NCBI RefSeq assembly: GCF_000277815.2
Contig: NC_018474.1
Location: forward strand, 62,001 to 126,000
Direction of reading: 5' to 3'
Length of the DNA stretch: 64,000 bases
Source: Encephalitozoon hellem ATCC 50504
Taxonomy: Eukaryota; Microsporidia; Unikaryonidae
In this document: piece after piece, positions 52,592 through 60,835 of the stretch
How positions within the stretch are numbered: the first letter of the stretch is position 1
Layout: every line of letters starts with the position of its first letter
Translations under genes and position numbers: made by a program
The notes under the pieces: model-generated
Told to the model about the DNA's origin: nothing
What the model saw: the letters and a program-made list of their open reading frames with translations, nothing else
Databases searched by the model: none

Positions 52592-52840
52592 ATGGACAGG
52601 ATTCTTCAGAAGCTGCTTTTTGACACAAGATTTACGACGAACAAGATAGAGAAGGAGTTTTTGGTAAGAAGGATGGGTCTTGGATACAGCATGAGGCCAA
52701 AGAAGCTGGAGCGAGACATCATTAGGCCCTGTCTCAAGGCAGCAAGAAAAAGGGAGGAGGCTAATGTTGCTGAGGAGGAGGAAGAGGATATTGGAAGGTC
52801 TGGGTCTGTTAAAAAAAGGTCTGTATCCAGAAGGCACTGA
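52592..52840 (+). CDS. small basic/acidic protein of unknown function
   Basis: The 82-residue protein starts MDRILQKLLFDTRFTTNKIE, has a very basic middle (MRPKKLERDIIRPCLKAARK) and an acidic run (ANVAEEEEEDIGR), and ends with KKRSVSRRH. The middle resembles a nuclear-localisation signal. I do not recognise it. A separate open frame begins inside it (52764) and looks like a shadow. The next gene starts 53 bases downstream. Confidence 0.6.
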   Translation: MDRILQKLLFDTRFTTNKIEKEFLVRRMGLGYSMRPKKLERDIIRPCLKAARKREEANVAEEEEEDIGRSGSVKKRSVSRRH

Positions 52841-52893
52841 GAAGTTGAGCTTGGAACTGAAAGTCGATTTGCTGCCAAAACAAGCCCTTAGGA

Positions 52894-53115
52894 ATGGGAA
52901 AAGCAAGAAGCACCTACGATCTAGAAATCACAAAGATATTGGCAAAAACCATGCAAAGCAGCTATAGGAAGAAGCAGGTTGAAGAGCTTGTTTCAAGGAT
53001 TCTTGAGAAAATGCAAAGTATTATCGGGCCTGCCAGGGCCCACGGGGAAATAGAAACCTTGAGAGCTGAATTCGAGGCGTTGAAGCAGGAGGCATACTCC
53101 CTTATGAAGCCCTGA
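52894..53115 (+). CDS. small helical coiled-coil protein of unknown function
   Basis: The 73-residue protein is almost all helix. It begins MGKARSTYDLEITKILAKTM and continues QVEELVSRILEKMQSIIG and LRAEFEALKQEAYSLM. The size and helicity recall small subunits of Mediator, DASH or INO80, but nothing specific can be named. It overlaps a shadow frame (52764-52967). It is followed 49 bases later by the end of the convergent DPH1 gene. Confidence 0.6.
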   Translation: MGKARSTYDLEITKILAKTMQSSYRKKQVEELVSRILEKMQSIIGPARAHGEIETLRAEFEALKQEAYSLMKP

Positions 53116-53164
53116 TGAAGGTTATCTTGTTTATTAAACACTAGATGGAGGCAAACAATCATCT

Positions 53165-54208
53165 CTATCTGTAGTTCTTCCATTCGCCTTTCCCCTCTTT
53201 TGAGTAGTAGTCCATCAAGTACTCTCCACCTTGGTAGAACACTTCAAAAGGGGACAGCAAAGGCCTTTTGAATGATTTCCCCCAGTCTATACTAAGTCTG
53301 GGGCATGATATTTGGACAAAGCTATCTATGAAGTCATATCTCTCAAGCTTCTTGGGGCTTATTTCGTCAAGCATTATGAGATAAAGATCGTAATCCTTTA
53401 GCCTGCTCGTCACACTTCTTAAGATGCTTTTATTCCCCTGCCTTCCAAGAGACCCTAGTATCACCCCAAACGATCTTCCATTGAATGCCTTACTGATCTC
53501 CGACTTCCTGTCCCTCATCATTGTGCCGTGGTCATAGAACTCCTGTGTCATCCTCCTACTGAATGGGCAGTACTTGTAGAACTTCAGATGCGGGTTTCTT
53601 ATCATTGCCCCCTCCAAGTGGAATCTTCCATCTCCTACAGAAATAACTGCCGAAACACCCTCTATCCGCGGAGACGTACATCCTAACACCTCTCCACTAC
53701 TCAAGGGTCTCACTTGTGGAAGAATGCACTCAACACCATTCTTCTCTTCGTTAAGAATCCTTCGCAACTTGTTTATACTCGAGTTGTATTGGATGGTCCC
53801 TATCACCCCTATCTTCCCCTCAAAGTTCCTTCTTATCATCTCAGCTGCATGGTCTATATCTATTCTGATATCCACAAAGACATAGAGAACCTTTGTATTC
53901 ATCTCTCCCACCGGCACAAGACACGAATGCCCATAGTGTATAAGGAGGTCAGATGCAATGCTCTCGTCATCTACACAGCACCCTCCGTAGACAACATCGT
54001 TAAGAATTACACACTCTGCACTGGTATACTTCTCTATAATATCTATTATTACAAAAGAATACTTCAAGAGCCCGTCGGGGAATTGCAACGTCACCTTCCT
54101 TGCCCCTATCCTTTCAATCGTTCTCAGCACCTTCCTCATCTCGAAGTTGTAGTTCTTTGGAAGATACCTCTGGCACTCGGGGATCTCTTTTTGCTCGAGC
54201 ACCACCAT
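53165..54208 (-). CDS. DPH1: diphthamide synthesis enzyme Dph1
   Basis: The protein has 347 residues from the ATG at 54208 (MVVLEQKEIPECQRYLP); the longer frame to 54427 overlaps the next gene. The three cysteines that bind the unusual 4Fe-4S cluster lie in VVYGGCCVDDESIA, EVLGCTSPRIE and QISCPRLSIDWGKSF. LLIHYGHSCLVPV is typical of Dph1 rather than Dph2. With Dph2 it starts diphthamide on elongation factor 2, so this step is kept in the reduced genome. Confidence 0.95.
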   Translation of the reverse strand: MVVLEQKEIPECQRYLPKNYNFEMRKVLRTIERIGARKVTLQFPDGLLKYSFVIIDIIEKYTSAECVILNDVVYGGCCVDDESIASDLLIHYGHSCLVPVGEMNTKVLYVFVDIRIDIDHAAEMIRRNFEGKIGVIGTIQYNSSINKLRRILNEEKNGVECILPQVRPLSSGEVLGCTSPRIEGVSAVISVGDGRFHLEGAMIRNPHLKFYKYCPFSRRMTQEFYDHGTMMRDRKSEISKAFNGRSFGVILGSLGRQGNKSILRSVTSRLKDYDLYLIMLDEISPKKLERYDFIDSFVQISCPRLSIDWGKSFKRPLLSPFEVFYQGGEYLMDYYSKEGKGEWKNYR

Positions 54209-54257
54209 GATGCCCCTGGAGGGCCTATCTATTTGAAGCCAGAATTCCCGATCCCAG

Positions 54258-54530
54258 ATGGATGCAGAAACGCTGTTAAAAAATGAAGAGGACAAAGCTC
54301 TTCTAATGGAAAGGCTCGAGGAACTGATGCAGAGACATGGCTTCGACAAAAAAATAGAGGAGTTTGTAGACAACGCCATAGGTGGTAAGCTGCCAGACAT
54401 AGCAGACGTCAATTGGATATTTGACAAACTGTATGACTTTGTGATACTGAACCTACCGCCTGAGGTCCAAGAAGCATTCTACCACGATGTAAGGAGCTTT
54501 ATAGAAAGGAACACCAGGTTCGAGAATTAA
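54258..54530 (+). CDS. SUS1/ENY2-like protein (SAGA, TREX-2), tentative
   Basis: The 90-residue protein is helical, with ALLMERLEELMQRHGFDKKI near the start and VQEAFYHDVRSFIERNTRF near the end. The order (RLxELLxxxGWxxxL... PxxVKxELLxxIRxFLxxH) is like Sus1/ENY2, which links SAGA histone deubiquitination to mRNA export. The middle is a little longer than usual. It is divergent from DPH1, with 49 bases between the starts. Confidence 0.7.
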   Translation: MDAETLLKNEEDKALLMERLEELMQRHGFDKKIEEFVDNAIGGKLPDIADVNWIFDKLYDFVILNLPPEVQEAFYHDVRSFIERNTRFEN

Positions 54531-54624
54531 AAATGACGTCTTTAATTTGTTTCATTTTTGATGTCTCAAGAGCAAACAAGTTTCGAATAGCCATTGATAA
54601 GTTCCGTTATCTCAAGAAGAAGAA

Positions 54625-55812
54625 ATGAAGCTCGGCTCTAGCATTTATCTTTTTCTCGGAGTTGCAGTCTCCAAGAGCTTCTTTGCAACTATAAGGCCGA
54701 TAAACAGTGACAAGGTCTTAAAAGCATCTGGAAAGAGCATTGTACTCACATCCAACAGGGGCGAGGGGCTAGCAATCTTCCATGTTGTGACGAAGAAAGA
54801 AAAGGGATTCAAGCTGTTTGGAATGAAGATGGCGAACCGAAGGCATCTGCTTCTTATATCTCCAGGAAGCAATCAGAGTCTTTATCTAGGATACAGCAAG
54901 TCGAGGGGAGAGCCTGTTATACGGGAAAAGAAGAAGTATTGGGAGTACAAAGAAATGGGGAGTGGAGGATACATACTCAGGGGAAAGGAAGGCAAATGCT
55001 TGGGAGTGACTGGAAGCGATGTGCTTGGGCTTTTTGAATGCAATGGAGGAGAAGACCAGGTCTTTGTTTTTGAGAAAAAAGACGACAGCGAGGTTTCAGA
55101 GTCTACAACCGAAGACTCCCATGTTTCCATTATCTCTGAGGCTCCACAGGGACCAAGTGTTCACATCAAGGACAAATCCTTGGAAGACTTCCAGATGTCT
55201 CCCTCAAGCAGTGACACCGACAGTGACAGTAGCATGGTAAGGCCTGTGTTCATTAACTTGAACGTGAAGGACAAGAACGCATATGAAAGTGACATTTCGA
55301 CGCCCTCTGTCCTGACATCCACAATAACAGTCTCTGTAACTGTGACAAAGCCTACCCTGGTCAGTAATGCCACATCTTCATCTGTGGTGTCTACTTTCAC
55401 TAACTTCCCACCGGTTTCCGCCAGGTTCCCCTCATCCATAGCTTCAATCTGGGACAAGATGGCATCCATAGAAGAGCACCAGCTATCGTGTGACTCAACT
55501 TCTTCCTCCGACGTGCACAGAGTGCCCCATGCGAGAGTTCCCGATGAAAATTTCGAAAAGATTAAGGGAGGTACAGAGGGAGGCCTGGACCTTGATTTTG
55601 AGTTTTATCCGGAGTTGGGGAGGCTCCTTAAGAATGATGCTTACAAAAACGACAACAGTTACCCTGGAAGAGGGCCTGGAAAAAACAACAAGGCAATACA
55701 TCGGGACAAGAGGAGAAAGGACCAGATTCTCGGTAGCCTCGAGTGTCCGGATACCTCTATTCTGAATCCTTTGCAGAAAGACAGGGTCAGACCACGTGCC
55801 CGTGGCAGTTAG
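54625..55812 (+). CDS. secreted lectin-like (ricin-B-like beta-trefoil) protein, long Ser/Thr-rich tail
   Basis: The 395-residue protein has a signal peptide (MKLGSSIYLFLGVAVSKSFF). The first ~150 residues then look like a ricin-B-like trefoil, with the repeat KCLGVTGSDVLGLFECNGG then QVFVFE. This CL-x-V...C...Q-x-F motif is shared with the genes at 55858, 59862 (partly) and 63617. The tail (160-395) is rich in Ser, Thr and Asp and ends in a basic cluster (NNKAIHRDKRRKDQ, RVRPRARG). Such proteins are exported in microsporidia and proposed to bind sugars at the host interface. Function is inferred. Confidence 0.82.
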   Translation: MKLGSSIYLFLGVAVSKSFFATIRPINSDKVLKASGKSIVLTSNRGEGLAIFHVVTKKEKGFKLFGMKMANRRHLLLISPGSNQSLYLGYSKSRGEPVIREKKKYWEYKEMGSGGYILRGKEGKCLGVTGSDVLGLFECNGGEDQVFVFEKKDDSEVSESTTEDSHVSIISEAPQGPSVHIKDKSLEDFQMSPSSSDTDSDSSMVRPVFINLNVKDKNAYESDISTPSVLTSTITVSVTVTKPTLVSNATSSSVVSTFTNFPPVSARFPSSIASIWDKMASIEEHQLSCDSTSSSDVHRVPHARVPDENFEKIKGGTEGGLDLDFEFYPELGRLLKNDAYKNDNSYPGRGPGKNNKAIHRDKRRKDQILGSLECPDTSILNPLQKDRVRPRARGS

Positions 55813-55857
55813 TTAGATGGCCATAATATAAATAAATGTAAGCAAATGAAAGTCTGT

Positions 55858-56520
55858 TTAATGAAGGGATCTTCTAAGTCTAGCTATGTCAACCACTCCT
55901 ATGATCTTTCCTATCCTCCTGAATGTATCGTACATTCTACGAATCATTCTATGAGTTCTTGCCTTTCCATTAATCTTCATCAGCCCTTTGAGTGAAGGAA
56001 TCATCACGAATGTCTGGAGGTCGTTGTTATCCTTACAGTCGGTAAAGGAAAGCGTCCACCCGCTTGTTCCTCCATACTTTATCTCGTTCCCGACAGTAAG
56101 GCACTTGTCTTCTGATATAAGCTGGAACTTCATGCTGTTTGGAAGCCTCTTCAGGTAGATAGAGGATGGAGAAATCTTCATTCTCACAGCCTTTAGAGAG
56201 GAATGAACATCAGCAATCTCTATACAGCGCTCCTTTTTGAGCTCTAGCCATATTTTCTTCGAAAAACTTTCGTACTTCAGATCGAAGATCTGGTTCTCCA
56301 TCATTTCCTTGGAGAACTCCGAAAGCAGAGCCGGCAGGCTTATCCTTTCTGGATAGGCGCTATCAAACACAGTCAGAGGCTGGTTCCTGTGCAACACATT
56401 CAGCATCATCACCCCGTCGTAGTCAGAATGCCTAAGGCGGCTGCTGGACTTGGAGCAGGATCCATATCTTCCCTGGAATGAATATGCCGACATAAAAAAC
56501 AATAACAGCATTGCCTGCAT
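55858..56520 (-). CDS. secreted lectin-like protein, short form with basic C-terminus
   Basis: The protein has 220 residues from the ATG at 56520 (MQAMLLLFFMSAYSFQG, a clear signal peptide); the longer frame to 56739 overlaps eL43 and has no supported ATG. The lectin-like motif is KCLTVGNEIKYGGTSGWTLS followed by FTDC and QTFVM (about residues 140-175). The C-terminus is very basic (KARTHRMIRRMYDTFRRIGK, ARLRRSLH). It converges on the 395-residue lectin-like gene, whose stop is 46 bases away. Confidence 0.8.
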   Translation of the reverse strand: MQAMLLLFFMSAYSFQGRYGSCSKSSSRLRHSDYDGVMMLNVLHRNQPLTVFDSAYPERISLPALLSEFSKEMMENQIFDLKYESFSKKIWLELKKERCIEIADVHSSLKAVRMKISPSSIYLKRLPNSMKFQLISEDKCLTVGNEIKYGGTSGWTLSFTDCKDNNDLQTFVMIPSLKGLMKINGKARTHRMIRRMYDTFRRIGKIIGVVDIARLRRSLH

Positions 56521-56623
56521 GTTTGAAGAGATATTTAAGCTATGATAAAACTCATTGCAAAACAGTTTAAAATTTTGTATCAGAAGCTTGTAGACCCAAA
56601 AACAGATGTCTCCAGAAGCAGGT

Positions 56624-56941
56624 TTATTTAGCATTGTGCTGCTTGACCATGTTGATGAAAATCTTCCCAGCAGGCGTGGATGTGACGTAAGACCCGCCTG
56701 CAAAAATACGCCTGCACGACCTGCACTTCCATATCCCAACAGCCTCTCTCTTTACCCTCTTCTTTCCACATGCCTCGCAGTTGTACTTGGCCCTCTGCGT
56801 CTCAAGGACGGCCTTCATTCTTTTACGGAGTGTCGATCCGTATCTTGCTCCAAAGCACCCTGCAATCCCTACTTTCTTGGTTCCTTTTCCCTATAAAGTT
56901 AATCCGCTCCAAGGCCACGGTGGTTGGCAATCACTTACCAT
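56624..56941 (-). CDS. RPL43: 60S ribosomal protein eL43 (L37a), with an intron right after the ATG
   Basis: The gene is two exons on the minus strand: the ATG alone (56939-56941) and 56624-56890, joined after removal of 56891-56938. The product has 89 residues and starts [20 protein letters not shown], which matches KVGIVGKYGTRYGASLRK of other eL43 proteins. The zinc finger is C-x2-C in CEACGKK and C-x2-C in CRSCRRI. Without splicing, the ATG runs into a stop after 16 codons. The unspliced internal ATG at 56818 would lose the first 25 residues. It is a component of the large subunit near the E site. Confidence 0.94.
56891..56938 (-). other. 48-nt spliceosomal intron in the eL43 gene
   Basis: The intron reads GTAAGTGATTGCC at its 5' end, directly after ATG, and GGATTAACTTTATAG at its 3' end. 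TTAAC about ten bases from the AG is a good branch site. Removal restores the conserved N-terminus of eL43 in frame. Short introns next to the start codon of ribosomal genes are known in Encephalitozoon. This is the only secure intron in the window. Confidence 0.92.
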
Positions 56942-57017
56942 TTTGATGGGTAAAAAAAATTCTCCTTAAACCAAAACCATGGTGCCTTGGGCTCTTTGAA
57001 AAACTAAGCAGATGTTA

Positions 57018-57194
57018 TCAATGGCACTCTATCTTCTCTCCAAAAAACCCATCTCCAGTCAGCTTCTTGAACTTCTCGATGCTGCTATTGATGCTCTCTA
57101 TTAGCCTGTCACCCATCTCTATTTCTATTCCCTTACCATAGTCAGGATTCAGGCGGGAGATAGCAAAGCCTGCGAGAGATAGAAGTACCCACAT
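57018..57194 (-). CDS. small gene, 58-residue protein with an N-terminal membrane or signal segment
   Basis: ATG at 57192-57194 opens 58 codons ending with TGA at 57018-57020. The product starts MWVLLSLAGFAISRLNPDYG, continues with an amphipathic, charged helix (RLIESINSSIEKFKKLTGDG) and ends FGEKIECH. A hydrophobic 13-residue start followed by a polar body suggests a small secreted or tail-in membrane protein. It fills a gap of 347 bases between eL43 and POB3 that would otherwise be unusually large here. I recognise no family. Confidence 0.65.
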   Translation of the reverse strand: MWVLLSLAGFAISRLNPDYGKGIEIEMGDRLIESINSSIEKFKKLTGDGFFGEKIECH

Positions 57195-57288
57195 TGTTTA
57201 CAGACTTAAGCTGTGCTAAATAATGCATGTTTTAAGTTATTTGTTTCTTAAAACTAACGCAATCCAAAAAACAGCCTAGATTTACTTA

Positions 57289-58560
57289 TTAATCATAGTC
57301 ATCAGAGTCCACAACCATGCTATCGTTTTCAGATTCGTAGTCGTCTTCGTCAGAATCAGAGCTTGCCGCATCGTCAATAATCTCACTTCTTGCCTTTACT
57401 CCCTTCGAATGGAAATACTGCTCCAGCATCCCAAACTCATCCTTCGAAATCCCATTGAAGGTATATGACCCTTCGCAGAACAATGTCATGTCAAATGTCT
57501 TTGCCTGCATGCTGCTGAGGTTGATTCTGCTGAACTCCACAAGCGAGATTTCATTCAGCCCCAGCCTAATGGCCTTCGGAAGAAATAACATGCAGTCCTC
57601 TAGCGGGTACAGCTGTCCCTCATATGCCTTTATTGCACATCTCAAGCATCTCATCCCGTCCCTGGACTCAAACGTGCTTTTTGTGGCCCTAATCACACAC
57701 AGTGCCTCCATAACCTCAGAAAAGACCGAGGAGTAGAGCCCAGAATACTCTTTCTTCAGTCTCTCATCATCAGCACTCACCTCGCACTCAGTATCGTCAA
57801 ACGATACAACAATGTAGTCGTATCTTGTTTGCCCCTGCCTGATCGGCGGGTCAACATAAATCACAGCATACCTTTCCTCGTCTCGAATGTATCCCTTTTC
57901 GAGCATATAGAGCTGCTTGACACTTTTGTAATATATCTTGTGGTCGTAGCTGCTGCCAACCAGCCTTAGGTAATCCCGGAAGAAAATAAGGTTGAACTTT
58001 CCTCTTGGGTAAGACAGCGACAGCCCCTCCATCTTAAATATCTCGTCATCGACAGAGGAGCTGCACCCCTCTTTGATCTCCTCTATGGCCTTTTTATTCG
58101 AGACAAACCTTATTTCCACGTCCTTCAGAGATACAGAAATCTCATTCCTTATGTCAACAACGCTCTCGATGTCTTCGACAGGAACCTCAAATATGGTCTT
58201 TGTGTTCCTGAACTCTAATGCCTTCTGCCCGTTGATCCCAAGCTCCCCACAGAGCACATCGGCTATTTCAAGCTCCTTTACATACAGACTGACCCTGAAG
58301 TACTCAGAAAACATCCTTTTTAACTCGTCGATGTAGTTCTGGTCTACATTGTTGATTTCATAAACAGTGTCCCCAAATATTCGTATGGTCATCTTCCTTA
58401 CTCCATGGAACAGCTCAGCATCCTTTACATCGCTCTTCTCCACAGTGTAAACCTCTCCGTTTCCTGCCTTGATGGCTATTCCATCTCTTGATATCTTGAC
58501 TGTTGCCTTTTCCTCGGTCTTCGTCTTCAAAAAACAGTCGCTAAGCGTAAGAACCTCCAT
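57289..58560 (-). CDS. POB3: FACT complex subunit Pob3 (SSRP1 without HMG box)
   Basis: The protein has 423 residues from the ATG at 58560 (MEVLTLSDCFLKTKTEEK); the frame to 58809 overlaps PRP17. It has the N-terminal PH-like dimerisation region, then the middle double-PH domain (YVKELEIADVLCGELGI, DYLRLVGSSYDHKIYYKSVK, VVSFDDTECEV). The end is acidic (DDAASSDSDEDDYESEN). There is no HMG box, as in yeast Pob3. With Spt16 it moves nucleosomes ahead of polymerases. Its start is 33 bases from the divergent PRP17 start. Confidence 0.92.
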   Translation of the reverse strand: MEVLTLSDCFLKTKTEEKATVKISRDGIAIKAGNGEVYTVEKSDVKDAELFHGVRKMTIRIFGDTVYEINNVDQNYIDELKRMFSEYFRVSLYVKELEIADVLCGELGINGQKALEFRNTKTIFEVPVEDIESVVDIRNEISVSLKDVEIRFVSNKKAIEEIKEGCSSSVDDEIFKMEGLSLSYPRGKFNLIFFRDYLRLVGSSYDHKIYYKSVKQLYMLEKGYIRDEERYAVIYVDPPIRQGQTRYDYIVVSFDDTECEVSADDERLKKEYSGLYSSVFSEVMEALCVIRATKSTFESRDGMRCLRCAIKAYEGQLYPLEDCMLFLPKAIRLGLNEISLVEFSRINLSSMQAKTFDMTLFCEGSYTFNGISKDEFGMLEQYFHSKGVKARSEIIDDAASSDSDEDDYESENDSMVVDSDDYD

Positions 58561-58593
58561 CCAAGGGATAAAAACATCCGCCTCAAGACCTTC

Positions 58594-59799
58594 ATGGATG
58601 GAAAGCACGAAATGTCTGAAGAAGACTACAGGAGGTTGAGAAAGGCACAGCCAAGGAAAGAGAAAGTCCCCAGGGAGGACTTCGGAGACCCGTCGGAAAT
58701 AGGAGGATTCAAAGGCCCTTGGAGTGGATTTGTGGGTGTGCATGAGGACAGGAAGGGCCCAAGAGATGCCAAGGAGGAACGATCGCTGAAAAGAATAGTC
58801 AATAAGCACTGCCTAACAGTCGGAAACGAAAGGTCAAGAAGCAATTACTTCTTGTCCATGCGAGACTCGAGCCTAGGGAGGATACCATCAAAAAGATTTA
58901 TTGTTCCAAAAAGCAACACCATGCTATTCCATGACCATAAGGACATGGCATCCTCCGTCTCCCTTTTTAGGAGGCACAGGCTCCTTCTAACTTCAGGGCT
59001 CGATGGAAAGGTGCACTTGTATAATCTTAGGGCTGCCGACCTCGTGACAACATACATGGGCCATAGTAAGGGAGTCTCCTCAGCCGCAGTGTCTGAGTGT
59101 GAAGGTAAATTCAGTACAATATCATTTGACGGATTTTTGAAGGTCTGGGATGTAGAAACAGGAAAGTGTAATACAAGGATAGATCTGGAGTGCCCACTCA
59201 CCTGCCAGTCGCTCAAGGTATTAGACAAAAATGTCTTCGCAGGCGGGATGGACGGAAAGATCAGAATTGTGGATGTGAGGAGCAGAAAGATACTCAGTGA
59301 AGTCAAGGAAGAATGTCATACACAGAGGCAAACTACATCCGGCCCTTCTTCTATACGTGATATCCTCTTAGTGGAGGAGGACAGCACCCTGATATTCACA
59401 AGAAAAGAAGGTACTCTGCATCATTTCGATTTAAGGAATAACAAGGTAGTCAAGACACACAACGGATCTTATTCTTTCATTGGATTCTGTCCTAGCGAGA
59501 ACACCCTTGTGGTCACGGGTAGTGATGAAATCGTACTTCTAAATGCATCTACCCTCGAGCACAGGGAAGAAGGAATCAAGGCTCCAGGATGCTCCACTAG
59601 AGTAAAGGTATCTTTAGATGGCACAACCCTATGCTATGGAGACAGCAGTGGGTTTGCCAACTTCATTTCCAGAGACCCTGTAAGAGAGACATCCCTTGGA
59701 TCTACGGGTGAGATGATAACTGTTATTGACTGGATGGACGGCAGCTCCTCGAGCCTTGCATCAGGAGATATGCTAGGAAACATAAAAATATGGGAATAG
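58594..59799 (+). CDS. PRP17: splicing factor Prp17 (CDC40) WD40 protein
   Basis: The protein has 401 residues. The N-terminal region includes FKGPWSGFVG, then KRFIVPKSNTMLFHDHKD leading to seven WD repeats (for example GHSKGVSSAAVSE, STISFDGFLKVWDVETGKC, GNIKIWE). The KKRFIPPKK-like lead and the W-D-V-E-T-G-K-C repeat are typical of Prp17, which acts in the second step of splicing. Its presence fits a genome that keeps a few introns, such as that in eL43. Confidence 0.85.
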   Translation: MDGKHEMSEEDYRRLRKAQPRKEKVPREDFGDPSEIGGFKGPWSGFVGVHEDRKGPRDAKEERSLKRIVNKHCLTVGNERSRSNYFLSMRDSSLGRIPSKRFIVPKSNTMLFHDHKDMASSVSLFRRHRLLLTSGLDGKVHLYNLRAADLVTTYMGHSKGVSSAAVSECEGKFSTISFDGFLKVWDVETGKCNTRIDLECPLTCQSLKVLDKNVFAGGMDGKIRIVDVRSRKILSEVKEECHTQRQTTSGPSSIRDILLVEEDSTLIFTRKEGTLHHFDLRNNKVVKTHNGSYSFIGFCPSENTLVVTGSDEIVLLNASTLEHREEGIKAPGCSTRVKVSLDGTTLCYGDSSGFANFISRDPVRETSLGSTGEMITVIDWMDGSSSSLASGDMLGNIKIWE

Positions 59800-59861
59800 C
59801 TAAGGATGTTTATTCAAATAAAATTACATTTATGTGGAGTATATAACGGCAACTGCTGGGA

Positions 59862-60707
59862 CTATGTAGAAGAGTCTTCGGAACCTCGCTTCACTTTATC
59901 GACCTTCAGAAATTTCTTTGCAAGCTTTCTCTTGAATGAGGAAGCAAAGCGTTTCAGCTTCTTTTTGATTCTTGGCCTCTTGAATCTTACCTTTTTTACG
60001 ATGTCTTCGAGAGACTCATCGTCATAGTCTTTTATGTGATGCTTCTTCTTCTTCTCTTTCTTTTTCTCCTCCACCTTTACCTCCTCTTTCTCTATATTCG
60101 CATGGCATCCAGGCTCAGAGTGATCTGTGGTCTCGGAAGATATCCCCTCCTGGTCTTGATTCTTTTCTGCAGTACCTTCCTCACCTTTTTCTTTGCCGCC
60201 ATTTTCGAGATGGCTGTTTCTATCGTTGTCCTTGGGTATAGCCTTCTTGCTCTTTTCCAGATATCCACACCGGTCCCTGAAGACTTTAATTTCAAAGCGA
60301 AACTCTGGAAGTTCCTTTCCAGAGGGCATGCATTCCGTAAACCTCACCTCTTCTCCCGCATCCATCATGCACAGCCCGCTGCTATGTCCTATTATAATAC
60401 TTTTGCATCTCGTCGGGGTCACAAAATGGAACTCAAACCCAGACGAGGATCCATGTCTTCTATCAAACATCATCTTTCTATATCTTTTGTCAACAGTTAG
60501 GTATCCTTCCCTAGTGCGAAGTCTGAATCCATAGGGTGCATCTTCGTTCCAATCATATTCGAAGACATAGTCCTCTTTCCTCCTCTTGTCAACAGGCTCT
60601 AGCTTCAGGCTTCTCAGATTGAGATACTTTCCACTCAGCATGGATTTGATCGCAATTCCCATCCTGGACACCATTAGCCCCAGATGTAATAGAACATAGA
60701 TCCTCAT
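59862..60707 (-). CDS. secreted lectin-like protein with a strongly basic, NLS-like tail
   Basis: The 281-residue protein has a hydrophobic start (MRIYVLLHLGLMVSRMG), likely a signal peptide. A beta-trefoil-like domain of about 130 residues follows (GKYLNLRSLKLEPVDKRRKE, GYLTVDKRYRKMMFDRRHGS, GLCMMDAGEEVRFTEC). The rest (about 150-281) is charged: an acidic/Gln stretch, then EKKKEKKKKHHIK and KRPRIKKKLKRFASSFKRKL. Such a tail could target nucleic acid or the nucleus of the host cell if the protein is released. That is speculation. Confidence 0.8.
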   Translation of the reverse strand: MRIYVLLHLGLMVSRMGIAIKSMLSGKYLNLRSLKLEPVDKRRKEDYVFEYDWNEDAPYGFRLRTREGYLTVDKRYRKMMFDRRHGSSSGFEFHFVTPTRCKSIIIGHSSGLCMMDAGEEVRFTECMPSGKELPEFRFEIKVFRDRCGYLEKSKKAIPKDNDRNSHLENGGKEKGEEGTAEKNQDQEGISSETTDHSEPGCHANIEKEEVKVEEKKKEKKKKHHIKDYDDESLEDIVKKVRFKRPRIKKKLKRFASSFKRKLAKKFLKVDKVKRGSEDSST

Positions 60708-60835
60708 GCTACCTTCCTATACAAACAGTGTGTTTTAATGTCAGATCATCATACACATAAAAGGTGATTGGTTGAGAGTGCTGGAAATTGCAACCTGTTT
60801 TAGATCAAATTCAAGGACAGGACACTAATGCTCAT

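Noticed and set aside
52764..52967. 67-codon frame between two small genes near 52.8 kb
   Set aside because: It overlaps both neighbours in another frame and has no better coding look. The frames at 52592 and 52894 are preferred.
53714..54286. 190-codon plus-strand frame opposite DPH1
   Set aside because: DPH1 shows all three cluster cysteines on the minus strand. The plus frame has no recognisable features.
60740..60790. C/D-box snoRNA (ATGATGA and CTGA on the minus strand)
   Set aside because: The two boxes are almost adjacent, leaving no space for a guide sequence, and no terminal stem is formed.
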